Below the pieces are notes generated by a model. That model did no database searches. It was given only the letters and a program-made list of their open reading frames with translations, and was not told where the DNA came from. Shown in pieces: positions 1-7,031 of a stretch of 12,933 nucleotides of DNA; within the stretch, counting starts at the first letter, position 1, and each line of letters begins with the position of its first letter. The translations under genes and the position numbers were made by a program. The stretch comes from Verrucomicrobiaceae bacterium (GTDB lineage Bacteria; Verrucomicrobiota; Verrucomicrobiae; Verrucomicrobiales; Akkermansiaceae). The stretch covers positions 1-12,933 of the forward strand of contig RPOS01000089.1 in the NCBI GenBank assembly GCA_003820635.1, in the 5' to 3' direction.

Positions 1-447
1 CCGTCGATCGCCTCGGAAGTTCCGAAGATCGAAATCCACCCGCTCGGCATCGGCGGCAAGGAAGATCCCTGCCGCATGGTCTTCGATTGCGGCGCTGGCA
101 AAGCCGTCAACGGCTCGATCATCGATCTCGGCAGCCGCCATCGTTTCCTCGTCAACGAAGTGGAATGCGTCGCTCCGAAAAACAAACTGCCCAAGCTCCC
201 GGTGGCCCGCGTGTTGTGGAAACCGCTGCCCGATCTGAAGACCGCCACCGCCGCATGGATCCACGCCGGTGGCGCGCACCACACCGTGCTTTCCTACGCT
301 CTAACAAGCGAGCACCTCGAAGACCTCGCGGAAATGGCGAAGATCGAACTCAGCGTGATCGATAAGGAAACCAGGCTTCGTTCCTACAAAAACGAGCTGC
401 GCTTGTCAGACCTCTACTTCCACCTCGCCCAAGGCATCCAGGGCTGA
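1..447 (+). CDS. araA: L-arabinose isomerase, C-terminal part (5' end outside window)
   Basis: This is the last 148 codons of a gene that begins before the window; the frame is open from base 1 and ends in TGA at 445-447. L-arabinose isomerase converts L-arabinose to L-ribulose in the cytoplasm, the first step of arabinose use. The match is by recognition of family motifs: [19 protein letters not shown], a [19 protein letters not shown] stretch, and AGGAHHTV, which in the E. coli enzyme carries one of the metal-binding histidines. The tail [11 protein letters not shown] is also typical. It is followed after 29 bases by xylA in the same direction, then araD, so it is probably the first visible gene of a pentose operon. 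The N-terminal domain and the other metal ligands cannot be checked here. Confidence 0.95.
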   Translation, partial: PSIASEVPKIEIHPLGIGGKEDPCRMVFDCGAGKAVNGSIIDLGSRHRFLVNEVECVAPKNKLPKLPVARVLWKPLPDLKTATAAWIHAGGAHHTVLSYALTSEHLEDLAEMAKIELSVIDKETRLRSYKNELRLSDLYFHLAQGIQG

Positions 448-476
448 CCATCTCCAAACCACCAACATCCAAACTC

Positions 477-1784
477 ATGTCACACCTGTCCAACATCCCG
501 AAAATCCGGTATGAAGGCCCGTCCTCGAAGAACCCGCTCGCCTTCAAACACTACAACCCGGATGAAGTCGTCGCGGGCAAGTCCATGCGCCAACACATGC
601 GTTTTGCCGCCGCTTACTGGCACGTCATGCGCAACGGCCTGTCCGATCCTTTCGGCGGTCCCACCGCGCTCATGCCGTGGGACGACCAGTCCAACAGCAT
701 CGACAACGCCCTCAAGCGCGCCGATGTCTTCTTCGAGTTCCTCGACAAGATCGACATCGATTACTACTGCTTCCACGACCGCGACATCGCGCCGGAGCTC
801 AACAACCTCGCCCAGTCCAATGCGGCGTTGGAAAAGGTCACCGACCACCTGCTCGGCCTGCAAAAGGCGCACAACAAGAAGCTGCTCTGGGGCACCGCCT
901 GCCTGTTCTCGCATCCACGCTATTCGCAGGGCGCGGGCACCTCGCCGAGCGCTGATGTCTTCGCCTACGCTGCGGCCCAGGTGAAGGCGGCCATGGATGC
1001 CACCCACAAGCTCGGCGGCGAGGGTTACACCTTCTGGGGCGGCCGTGAAGGCTACGCCACGCTGCTTAACACCGACATGAAGCGCGAGCTCGACCACCTC
1101 GCCGCCATGCTCTGGCTGGCCGTGGATTACGCGAAAAAAATCGGCTTCACCGGCCAGTTCTACATCGAGCCGAAACCCCGCGAACCCTCCACCCACCAGT
1201 ATGACTCGGACGCGGCGGCCTGCCTCAATTTCCTCCGCCAATACGGGCTGATGGATCACTTCAAGCTCAACCTGGAAACCAACCACGCGACTCTAGCAGG
1301 TCACACGATGCTGCACGAAATGACCGTCGCCATCGATGCCGGCGCGCTCGGCTCGGTGGATGCGAACCAGGGTGACGAGCTAATCGGCTGGGACACCGAC
1401 CAGTTCCCGACAGATATCTATCTGACCACCTCGATCATGCTCAAGGTGCTCGAAACGGGCGGCTTAACCACCGGTGGGCTCAACTTCGACGCCAAGCGCC
1501 GCCGTGAGTCGCACGAGCCGGAGGATCTCTTCCACGCCCACATCGGCGGCATGGATGCCTTCGCCCGCGGACTCAAGGCCGCCGCCGCAATCCGTGCCGA
1601 CGGCCGCCTCACCGAATTCGTCGCGAAACGCTACGCCAGTTGGAATGAAGGCATCGGCGCGAAGATCGAGGGCAGGGCCGTCTCGCTTGAGGAAATCAGC
1701 GCGCAGGTCATCGCCTCGCCGGAGCCCGTCATCGCCTCCGGCCGCCAGGAAATGCTCGAGAACCTCGTCAACGAGTTTATCTAA
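477..1784 (+). CDS. xylA: Xylose isomerase
   Basis: The enzyme interconverts D-xylose and D-xylulose in the cytoplasm with two divalent metal ions. The 435-residue protein matches the length of the long (class II, E. coli-like) enzymes of about 440 residues. Catalytic residues are recognisable: H100 and D103 in [11 protein letters not shown]231 and K233 in IEPKPREP, E267 and H270 in [14 protein letters not shown]295 in GSVDAN, D306 and D308 in GWDTDQFP, and D338 in [10 protein letters not shown]. The start at 477 gives an N-terminus ([20 protein letters not shown]) that aligns with E. coli XylA from about residue 11. It lies 29 bases after araA and 13 bases before araD. No strong Shine-Dalgarno sequence is seen, but the frame is unambiguous. 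The order araA-xylA-araD suggests co-use of arabinose and xylose from plant arabinoxylan; the xylulokinase and ribulokinase genes are not in the window. Confidence 0.97.
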   Translation: MSHLSNIPKIRYEGPSSKNPLAFKHYNPDEVVAGKSMRQHMRFAAAYWHVMRNGLSDPFGGPTALMPWDDQSNSIDNALKRADVFFEFLDKIDIDYYCFHDRDIAPELNNLAQSNAALEKVTDHLLGLQKAHNKKLLWGTACLFSHPRYSQGAGTSPSADVFAYAAAQVKAAMDATHKLGGEGYTFWGGREGYATLLNTDMKRELDHLAAMLWLAVDYAKKIGFTGQFYIEPKPREPSTHQYDSDAAACLNFLRQYGLMDHFKLNLETNHATLAGHTMLHEMTVAIDAGALGSVDANQGDELIGWDTDQFPTDIYLTTSIMLKVLETGGLTTGGLNFDAKRRRESHEPEDLFHAHIGGMDAFARGLKAAAAIRADGRLTEFVAKRYASWNEGIGAKIEGRAVSLEEISAQVIASPEPVIASGRQEMLENLVNEFI

Positions 1785-1797
1785 CGAAAAAAACCGC

Positions 1798-2499
1798 ATG
1801 TCATCCGCCTACCAAGCCATCCGCGGGGAATGCCTCGCCGCAAACCTTGCCTTGCCTAAAACCGGTTTGGTGGACCTCACCTTCGGGAACGTCTCCGTGG
1901 CGGATCCCGAGCGGCGGGTTTTCGCAATCAAGCCCAGCGGCGTGGATTACGACAAGCTCACGGTGGATGATATGGTGGTGCTCGATTATGACGGCAACGT
2001 GATCGAGGGCGCGCTCCGGCCGTCGTCGGACACGCCCACCCACCGCCATCTCTATCTGAACTTCCCCGGCATCCGCGCGGTGGTACACACCCACTCGCGC
2101 AATGCCGTGGCCTTCGCCCAGGCCGGCATGGACCTGCCGTGTCTCGGCACGACGCATTGCGACTACTTCCACGGCTCGGTGCCGGTGACGCGGGAAATGA
2201 CTCCGGCGGAAGTCGGCGGTGACTACGAGTGGGAGACTGGCAAGGTGATCGTCGAGCGCTTCGCCGGCATCAACCCGCTCGATGTTCCGGCGGTGCTGGT
2301 TAGAAACCACGGACCTTTCGCCTGGGGGCCGTCCGCCGCCAAGGCTGTGGAAACCGCCCAAGCCTTGGAAATCGTCGCTGACATGGCCATCAAGACGCTT
2401 TCCCTTCATCCCGCCTCGGCTCCCGCGCCGGATCACCTGCTCAACAAGCATTTCTTCCGCAAGCACGGCTCCGGCGCGTATTACGGCCAGTCCGCCTGA
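1798..2499 (+). CDS. araD: L-ribulose-5-phosphate 4-epimerase (class II aldolase family)
   Basis: The enzyme converts L-ribulose 5-phosphate to D-xylulose 5-phosphate, feeding arabinose into the pentose phosphate pathway. The 233-residue product compares with 231 in E. coli AraD. The reading frame is open far upstream inside xylA, but homology begins at the ATG at 1798, 13 bases after the xylA stop, so this start is chosen. Visible motifs are GNVS (30-33), KPSGVDY (45-51), the zinc ligands H97 and H99 in VVHTHS, a third zinc histidine H171 in RNHGPF, and D78 in SSDTPTH, which corresponds to a conserved active-site acid. TTHCDYFHG and the C-terminal KHGSGAYYGQ are also characteristic. The close spacing to xylA supports one transcript. 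A fuculose-phosphate aldolase is a distant relative, but the DTPTH and GAYYGQ signatures favour the epimerase. Confidence 0.95.
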   Translation: MSSAYQAIRGECLAANLALPKTGLVDLTFGNVSVADPERRVFAIKPSGVDYDKLTVDDMVVLDYDGNVIEGALRPSSDTPTHRHLYLNFPGIRAVVHTHSRNAVAFAQAGMDLPCLGTTHCDYFHGSVPVTREMTPAEVGGDYEWETGKVIVERFAGINPLDVPAVLVRNHGPFAWGPSAAKAVETAQALEIVADMAIKTLSLHPASAPAPDHLLNKHFFRKHGSGAYYGQSA

Positions 2500-2533
2500 A
2501 AAAACTCCCGCAAACCCACCCACAGCATTGCAT

Positions 2534-2635
2534 ATGCAAACTACCGACTGGATTGTCATCGCCCTCTGCTTTTTCCTGATCGGGGCAGGCGCCTTGTATT
2601 ATGGCCGACAGCAAAAATGTCCCGGTTCAGCGTGA
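2534..2635 (+). pseudogene. Truncated N-terminus of a probable sodium/solute symporter
   Basis: A 33-codon frame starts at ATG 2534, 34 bases after araD. It encodes MQTTDWIVIALCFFLIGAGA followed by LYYGRQQK. An acidic or polar start, DWIVIALYF-like first membrane helix and a short basic loop are what one sees at the N-terminus of SSS-family sodium/solute symporters, which are about 500-600 residues long and common beside pentose genes in this phylum. After about QQK the sequence stops resembling a symporter and reaches TGA within six codons. The remainder of the gene is absent. Immediately beyond lies an IS3-type transposase tail, so insertion followed by deletion is the simplest explanation. 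With so few residues the family call is tentative, and a genuine small one-helix membrane protein cannot be excluded. Confidence 0.5.
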
Positions 2636-2657
2636 ATGTCCGAAAGATGGCTTTGAG

Positions 2658-2870
2658 TTAGGTTACAGCCGGAGTGGTTAGGTATTGGTTGCGGTTGGTG
2701 TTCAGGGTGAGTTTCTGACGGGCGATCTTACGGCGTTCTATTTGTCACGGGCTTTGTGGATCGCATCCTGGCGGCCTTCGAGCCGGTCCTTGGGGGCGAT
2801 GAAGCCGATGGCCGAGTGGAGCCGCGTGGTGTTGTAATACTCGATGAAGTTGCCGGTGATCCGCTTGCCG
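2658..2870 (-). pseudogene. IS3-family transposase remnant (OrfB C-terminal tail)
   Basis: Read on the minus strand, the stretch ending near 2738 encodes NFIEYYNTTRLHSAIGF followed by IAPKDRLEGRQDAIHKARDK. This is the typical end of the DDE transposase of IS3-family elements, whose last catalytic glutamate lies upstream of this motif. A stop occurs at 2738-2740. One extra base in the A-run just before it would let the frame continue as IERRKIARQKLTLNT and on to a TAA at 2658-2660, so the tail probably carries a one-base deletion. Only about 210 of the usual ~1200-1300 bases remain; the catalytic core and orfA are missing. The upstream side breaks near 2870, where glutathione peroxidase sequence soon begins on the other strand. 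Boundaries are approximate. Confidence 0.75.
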
Positions 2871-2900
2871 CCGCAGGCCACCATGGTTTGCAGCCATGCG

Positions 2901-3038
2901 GTCGAGTTTTCCGCCATCCCCTTAAACCCCATCACCGGCGAGGCGACCTCGCTTGCGGCTTACAACGGCAAGGTGGTGTTGGTGGTCAACACCGCTTCCA
3001 AATGCGGGCTCACCAAGCAATATCAGGCCCTTGAAGCT
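2901..3038 (+). pseudogene. Glutathione peroxidase fragment
   Basis: In the frame with codons at 2901, 2904 and so on, the sequence reads VEFSAIPLNPITGEATSL, then AAYNGKVVLVVNTASKCGLT and KQYQALEA. This is the conserved N-terminal part of a glutathione peroxidase (thiol peroxidase, BtuE/Gpx family); the Cys in ASKCGLT is the peroxidatic residue. These enzymes are normally about 160-190 residues, with later Gln and Trp active-site motifs. Here homology stops after ALEA at about 3038 and the frame runs out at 3089. The expected start or signal peptide is also missing: the upstream in-frame ATG codons lie in the insertion-sequence scar. It is therefore an internal scrap of a lost gene and not a functional enzyme. 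Confidence 0.75.
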
Positions 3039-3061
3039 TGCAGAAAAAATGCGGAGATGCG

Positions 3062-3091
3062 AATCAGATTTTTCCGAAGGAAAGTCTGATT
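3062..3091 (+). repeat. Long hairpin (imperfect inverted repeat)
   Basis: The left arm AATCAGATTTTTCC and the right arm GGAAAGTCTGATT are separated by GAA. Outer pairs AATCAGA/TCTGATT are perfect; the inner part pairs with one G-T wobble and one bulged T, giving about 13 pairs. No T-run follows directly on the plus strand, so it is not a clear intrinsic terminator. It begins some 25 bases after the glutathione peroxidase fragment and may be a mobile-element end or a leftover transcription signal. Confidence 0.55.
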
Positions 3092-3244
3092 CTTGTGGGC
3101 AGGGATATCATTCAGACATCCCGGAATTGCATGGTACGTGATCGCGTAAGTAAAAATGACTTTGCTGAATTTTCAATGAAGGGTAACTTTCTATACGGAA
3201 ATCACTACGACAGGTTTCGCCATCGCATCCGCAAAATACTCGCC

Positions 3245-3937
3245 ATGAATCAAAAATCCACCATCTGGGTCGCGCTGTTGGCCATTGCACTGGGTTCTGC
3301 GGCCCGGGCTGCGGCCGTGATCGGTACGATCAGCTTCTCATCCGGCGCCGGCGGTGGAGTCATACTTCAGAATGCCGGTGGCATGGCCACGACCGATATT
3401 GCTCAAGCGGTCGCCATTCAATCATGGCTGTTTCCGCAAGTGGACTTGCGGGACGGGTCGTTCATCAGCGTCACCAACGGCGATCCGGTCTCCATGCCGT
3501 CCACTTGGATTTTCAATCCCTCAACTCCCTTGAGCCCGCTTTGGACGATCCCCGGTACGGACAATTTCGCGTTCCACCTTGCCTCCGCCACCATTGAGTT
3601 TCAACAAGCCGGTTTTCTGCTGATTAAGGGCATCGGGACGCTCAGCGGCACCGGTTTCGATGCCACCCCGGCAGAATGGGAATTCACGACCCAAGGCGTG
3701 GCCGCGAATGGCAGGTTCAGCTGGTCCTCAACGACTACGGCGATTCCCGAGTTCGGAGCGACGGCGCTGTTCAGCACGACCCTGCTGGGTGCATGCCTTC
3801 TCCGACGCCGGAATCCGGCTCTTCCATCCCCCCATAACCACAATCATGAAAACGACATCTCCCCCCGTGATGTGCCTGATTGCCTTGATCGCCCTGACAT
3901 CGGCGATCCAAGCGGCGTTCATTTCAGGCTCGATTAA
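3245..3937 (+). CDS. Exported protein with PEP-CTERM-like tail, extended past its expected stop
   Basis: The start at 3245 is chosen because it gives a signal peptide (K4, hydrophobic VALLAIALGSAARAAA); the frame is open further upstream but that part looks non-coding. Residues 25-165 form a secreted domain with GTISFSSGAGGG, STWIFNPSTPLSPLWTI, GTLSGTGFDATPAEWEFTTQ and FSWSS, found again in the next gene. The end has a sorting-type tail: IPEFG (167-171), a hydrophobic helix and RRR (187-189). Such tails direct surface anchoring or export through the exosortase route. Relatives normally stop right after the arginines. Here the frame continues for about 40 residues of low-complexity sequence (HNHNHEND and so on), overlapping the next gene by 92 bases. 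A TAA in another frame lies at 3835-3837, directly after a run of six C. The specific function is unknown. Confidence 0.7.
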   Translation: MNQKSTIWVALLAIALGSAARAAAVIGTISFSSGAGGGVILQNAGGMATTDIAQAVAIQSWLFPQVDLRDGSFISVTNGDPVSMPSTWIFNPSTPLSPLWTIPGTDNFAFHLASATIEFQQAGFLLIKGIGTLSGTGFDATPAEWEFTTQGVAANGRFSWSSTTTAIPEFGATALFSTTLLGACLLRRRNPALPSPHNHNHENDISPRDVPDCLDRPDIGDPSGVHFRLD

Positions 3938-4454
3938 TTTTTCCTCCTCTCCGGACGGAGGGATCATCCTCCAGGACTCGGGTGAAAACGCCACCACGAG
4001 CCTTGCCGCTGCGGCAGGGATCAAATCGTGGACGATGGCGGAAGTGGAAACAGGTTCCGGCTCATTCGGCAGCGTGGCCGATGGCTCTGTGGTGCGTTTC
4101 CTGCAACCCTGGATCTTCGATTCCTCAACGACCATGACGCCGCTGTGGACGATTGCCGGTCCTGAGGCCTTCTCATTCGACATGACTTCGTCCTCCACGG
4201 TTTACCGGAGCAAACACTTTCTGGCGATCCGCGGAACCGGCTTTCTCACGGGCAATGGCTTCAACGACACGCCGGCGACGTGGTGGTTCACGACTCAGGG
4301 GGTGGCTGCGGAAGGTAAATTCACCTGGTCCTCCAGCATAGTTGCGCATGCGGTGCCGGATGGTGGCACCACCATCATCCTTCTCGGTGGGTCGTTGCTT
4401 GGGCTTTCCGGCCTGCGGCGCCATTTCAAGGGATGCCGGCTACGCCCAACGTGA
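3846..4454 (+). CDS. Exported protein with VPDGG-CTERM sorting tail, paralog of the preceding gene
   Basis: The 202-residue product starts with a signal peptide (MKTTSPPVMCLIALIALTSA, cleavage likely after IQA). Its middle domain matches the preceding protein block by block: SGSINFSSSPDGGIILQ, PWIFDSSTTMTPLWTI, FLAIRGTGFLTGNGFNDTPA, WWFTTQGVAAEGKFTWSSS. The C-terminus carries VPDGG at 170-174, a hydrophobic helix (TTIILLGGSLLGLSGL) and RRH, which is the verrucomicrobial VPDGG/VPDSG variant of the PEP-CTERM sorting signal. It is normally cleaved or processed by an exosortase or archaeosortase-like membrane enzyme. The start ATG lies inside the 3' extension of the upstream gene. The two genes look like a tandem duplication that has diverged considerably. 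Function is unknown; a cell-envelope or matrix protein is likely. Confidence 0.85.
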   Translation: MKTTSPPVMCLIALIALTSAIQAAFISGSINFSSSPDGGIILQDSGENATTSLAAAAGIKSWTMAEVETGSGSFGSVADGSVVRFLQPWIFDSSTTMTPLWTIAGPEAFSFDMTSSSTVYRSKHFLAIRGTGFLTGNGFNDTPATWWFTTQGVAAEGKFTWSSSIVAHAVPDGGTTIILLGGSLLGLSGLRRHFKGCRLRPT

Positions 4455-4528
4455 AGGAAGGATCGGATCATCCATCCATCCGGAAATTGCATTGAGTCCG
4501 CGCCCGGATTCCGCGAGAACCGCCGCGG

Positions 4529-5782
4529 ATGAAAATTCTGGTTGTTGGCAAAGGCGGGCGCGAACACGCGCTGGTGAGGGCATTGGCGGAATCGCCGGGC
4601 AAACCCGAGTTGTTCTGCTTTCCGGGCAGTGATGCGATTTTCGAGCTCGCAAAACCGGTGGCGGCCGATGGTTTGGAGTCGCTCATCGAGTGGATGAAGA
4701 CCCACGCGATCGACCTCTGCGTGGCGGGTGAGGAGAGCTACCTGGTGAAAGGGGAGGGGCTCGCCAATCTCTGCGTGAAGCACGGCATCCCGTGCTGGGG
4801 GCCGCCGAAGGAGTCCGCGCAACTGGAGGCCAGCAAGGAGTTCGCGAAACAATTTCTCGTTAGAAACGGCATCCCCACCGCGCGCGCCACGGCCACCGAA
4901 TCGCTGGACGAGGCGCTCGCCGCCATCGGTGGAAAATATCCCACGGTGCTCAAGTTCGACGGTCTCGCTGCCGGCAAGGGCGTGGCGGTTTGCCCGGATG
5001 AAACTTCCGCGCTGGCCTTTCTTGACGAGGTTTTCACCCAACGGCGATTTGGCCCGGGGCGCGTGCTGGCGGAGGATTGTCTAACAGGACCGGAGGTTTC
5101 GATTTTCGCCGCCATCGTGGACGACCGCTACCTCATCTTCACCCCGGCGCGCGACTACAAGCGCGCTCTCGACGGCGACCTCGGTCCGAACACCGGCGGC
5201 ATGGGCGCGGTGGCCAGCCGCCAACTCGTTTCCAGCGAAATGCTCGAACGCATCGAGGAGGAAATCGTCGTGCCCACCGTGTCCGGGCTCAACCGCGAAG
5301 GCCTGCCCTATCGCGGTTTTCTCTACTTCGGGCTGATGCTCACGCCGGATGGCCCGCAGGTGATCGAATACAACTGCCGCTTCGGCGATCCCGAGTGCCA
5401 GGCCGTCATGCCGCTGGTAAACGGTGATCTCGCGGGCTTCTGCCTCGCCGGGGCACAGGGAGAACTGCGCAGTGATTTGATCTCCTTCGACGATGGCTGG
5501 AGCGTCTGCGTGATCCTCGCCTCCGCGGGTTATCCGGAAAGCTCGCGCTCGGGCGATGCGATCAGCGGCTTGGAAAACACCGGTGGCTTCCGCGTCTATC
5601 ATGCCGGCACTCTCAAAAACACCGATGGCCTCTGGGAAACCAACGGTGGCCGCGTGCTCGCCGTGGTTTCCGGTGGAGCCACCCGACAAGAGGCGGTCAC
5701 CAAGGCGCACGCCGCTGCGGATTTGATTGGTTTCCCCGGCTTGCAACGCAGGCGCGACATCGGCATCCTCAATTTCGACTGA
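4529..5782 (+). CDS. purD: Phosphoribosylamine--glycine ligase (GAR synthetase)
   Basis: PurD joins 5-phosphoribosylamine to glycine with ATP, the second step of de novo purine synthesis. The 417-residue protein is close to the usual 420-430. It has the ATP-grasp layout: N-terminal MKILVVGKGGREHAL, an ATP-binding lysine K142 with the loop GLAAGKGVAV (145-154), DGDLGPNTGGMGA (215-227) and the metal-binding EYNCRFGDPECQ (from 280). The common PGNxGT motif near residue 30 is replaced by FPGSDAIFE, a mild divergence. The start at 4529 places GKGG in its standard position. It begins 74 bases after the exported-protein gene and is followed after only 8 bases by pyrR, so it is probably co-transcribed with the pyrimidine genes. 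No upstream regulatory structure was recognised. Confidence 0.96.
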   Translation: MKILVVGKGGREHALVRALAESPGKPELFCFPGSDAIFELAKPVAADGLESLIEWMKTHAIDLCVAGEESYLVKGEGLANLCVKHGIPCWGPPKESAQLEASKEFAKQFLVRNGIPTARATATESLDEALAAIGGKYPTVLKFDGLAAGKGVAVCPDETSALAFLDEVFTQRRFGPGRVLAEDCLTGPEVSIFAAIVDDRYLIFTPARDYKRALDGDLGPNTGGMGAVASRQLVSSEMLERIEEEIVVPTVSGLNREGLPYRGFLYFGLMLTPDGPQVIEYNCRFGDPECQAVMPLVNGDLAGFCLAGAQGELRSDLISFDDGWSVCVILASAGYPESSRSGDAISGLENTGGFRVYHAGTLKNTDGLWETNGGRVLAVVSGGATRQEAVTKAHAAADLIGFPGLQRRRDIGILNFD

Positions 5783-5790
5783 AACCACTC

Positions 5791-6324
5791 ATGCAAGACC
5801 GCACCCTCAACGCTGAAGAAATCGCCGCCGGAGTGGAACGCCTCGCCGCCGCCATCCGCGCCAAGACCGATGGCAAGCCGCTTGCGCTCGTAGGCATCCG
5901 CAGCCGTGGCGACGAGGTGGCGGAGCGTGTGCTCAACCATCTTTCCACCGAGGACCGCGAGCTGTCCTTCGGTGTGCTCGACATCTCGCTCTATCGCGAC
6001 GATTTCGAGCACCTCCATGAAAATCCGGCGCTCAAGGAAAGCGACATCCCCTTCGAGGTGGAGGGCGCGCACATCATCCTGGTGGACGACGTCCTTTTCA
6101 CCGGCCGCACCATCCGCGCGGCGCTCGACGCCCTTTCCGACTACGGTCGCCCCGGCAAGATCGAGCTCGCCGTGCTGATCGACCGCGGCCACCGCGAAAT
6201 GCCGATCCAGCCGGATTATGTCGGCATCACTCTGGACACCCGCCGTCTCGATCATGTATTGGTCTCGCTTGAAGGGACGGACGGCACGGACGAGGTCCGG
6301 ATCGTCGAGCAAGAAAACCCATGA
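5791..6324 (+). CDS. pyrR: PyrR: pyrimidine regulator / uracil phosphoribosyltransferase
   Basis: PyrR proteins of about 180 residues bind UMP/UTP and PRPP. They control pyrimidine genes by binding leader RNA in Bacillus, and many also have uracil phosphoribosyltransferase activity. This 177-residue product shows LVGIRSRGDEVAER (after residue 30), the SLYRDDF motif, the PRPP-binding loop LVDDVLFTGRTIRAALD beginning at residue 97, and LIDRGHREMPIQPDYVG near the end, all typical of PyrR. Its place next to pyrB fits a regulatory role. It starts 8 bases after purD and its stop overlaps the next start as ATGA. I found no convincing PyrR-type RNA-binding site in the window, so whether it acts by attenuation here is open; a purely enzymatic role is possible. 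Confidence 0.94.
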   Translation: MQDRTLNAEEIAAGVERLAAAIRAKTDGKPLALVGIRSRGDEVAERVLNHLSTEDRELSFGVLDISLYRDDFEHLHENPALKESDIPFEVEGAHIILVDDVLFTGRTIRAALDALSDYGRPGKIELAVLIDRGHREMPIQPDYVGITLDTRRLDHVLVSLEGTDGTDEVRIVEQENP

Positions 6325-7031
6325 GTCCGCTGCCACAGCGCAAGAAATCGCCCGAGGAGATCGCCAGGCTCCGCGAAACCCTCGGCATTCCCGGCAGCGC
6401 TCCGCAGGTGATGGAAATCGATGAGCAGGGCGTGCCGCCGGTGGATACCATTGTCCCCGCCAACCACGAGGCCACCGTGGTGCATACGGCCGAAGCCGCC
6501 GCACTGCCCAAGCCCGCTGCGCAACCGGTGCATTCTCTGAAGCGCTCGGAGCGGGGCAACGTGCCGGAAACCATGGATCCCGCTCCCGTTTTGCCGCCAG
6601 CGCGCGAGGCAAAGCCCGTCCGCTCCCTGCGCAAGTCCGAGCAACTTCCCGCCGCATCGCATCCCGAGTCGCCACCGGACTCCAACCTGCCGCACCTGCG
6701 GCATAGCGACCGGGAAATCGCGGAAATCCGCCGCCGCGAGGCGCTCGCGCTGATGAACGCGAGACCGAATCCGAAACTTTTCCCCGCACATCCCGCATTG
6801 ATCATCCCCGGCTACCTCTCCGCCATCGCCGGGGCGGTCGGCTTCTATTTCTATCAGTTTCCCATCGCCGCCACCTTGGCCTTCGCGACCGTCTCTCTGG
6901 TGGTTGCCACCATCATCGGCATCCGCAAACCAATCTCCCGCCACCATGCGGCCTTCATCGCCGTGATGGCCCTGTTTGTCCTCGTTTTCGGCGCACTCCA
7001 CTACTTCCCACACCTCCGGCATGCCACGTAA
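6321..7031 (+). CDS. Membrane protein of unknown function between pyrR and pyrB
   Basis: I do not recognise this 236-residue protein. The first ~150 residues are hydrophilic, rich in proline, alanine and charged residues, and probably disordered or cytoplasmic. They begin with a helical RKKSPEEIARLRETLGIP segment and contain a recurring basic motif: VHSLKRSE (70-77), VRSLRKSE (100-107) and a weaker LPHLRHSD (123-130). The rest has about three hydrophobic segments, near 159-178, 182-200 and 210-228, so it is likely an inner-membrane protein. Its start overlaps the pyrR stop by four bases and its end overlaps the pyrB start by eleven, indicating translational coupling within the operon. GC-rich third positions match its neighbours. 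No enzyme motif is visible; involvement in pyrimidine metabolism is suggested only by position. Confidence 0.85.
   Translation: MSPLPQRKKSPEEIARLRETLGIPGSAPQVMEIDEQGVPPVDTIVPANHEATVVHTAEAAALPKPAAQPVHSLKRSERGNVPETMDPAPVLPPAREAKPVRSLRKSEQLPAASHPESPPDSNLPHLRHSDREIAEIRRREALALMNARPNPKLFPAHPALIIPGYLSAIAGAVGFYFYQFPIAATLAFATVSLVVATIIGIRKPISRHHAAFIAVMALFVLVFGALHYFPHLRHAT

Noticed and set aside
480..1286. Long minus-strand open frame opposite xylA
   Set aside because: Its 268-residue product has no recognisable motif and is a shadow of the well-supported xylA codons on the other strand.
1474..1797. N-terminal extension of the AraD frame into xylA
   Set aside because: The extension is Ser/Arg/Pro-rich out-of-frame xylA sequence; AraD homology begins at ATG 1798.
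3038..3244. N-terminal extension of the first exported protein
   Set aside because: The sequence before 3245 lies over the hairpin and scar and lacks coding character, whereas 3245 begins a normal signal peptide.
4463..4482. Short ATCC repeats before purD
   Set aside because: Only about three imperfect units; too short to be a meaningful tandem repeat.
5599..6798. 399-residue minus-strand open frame opposite purD/pyrR
   Set aside because: Arg/Ala-rich shadow frame crossing three recognised genes on the plus strand; no family motif.
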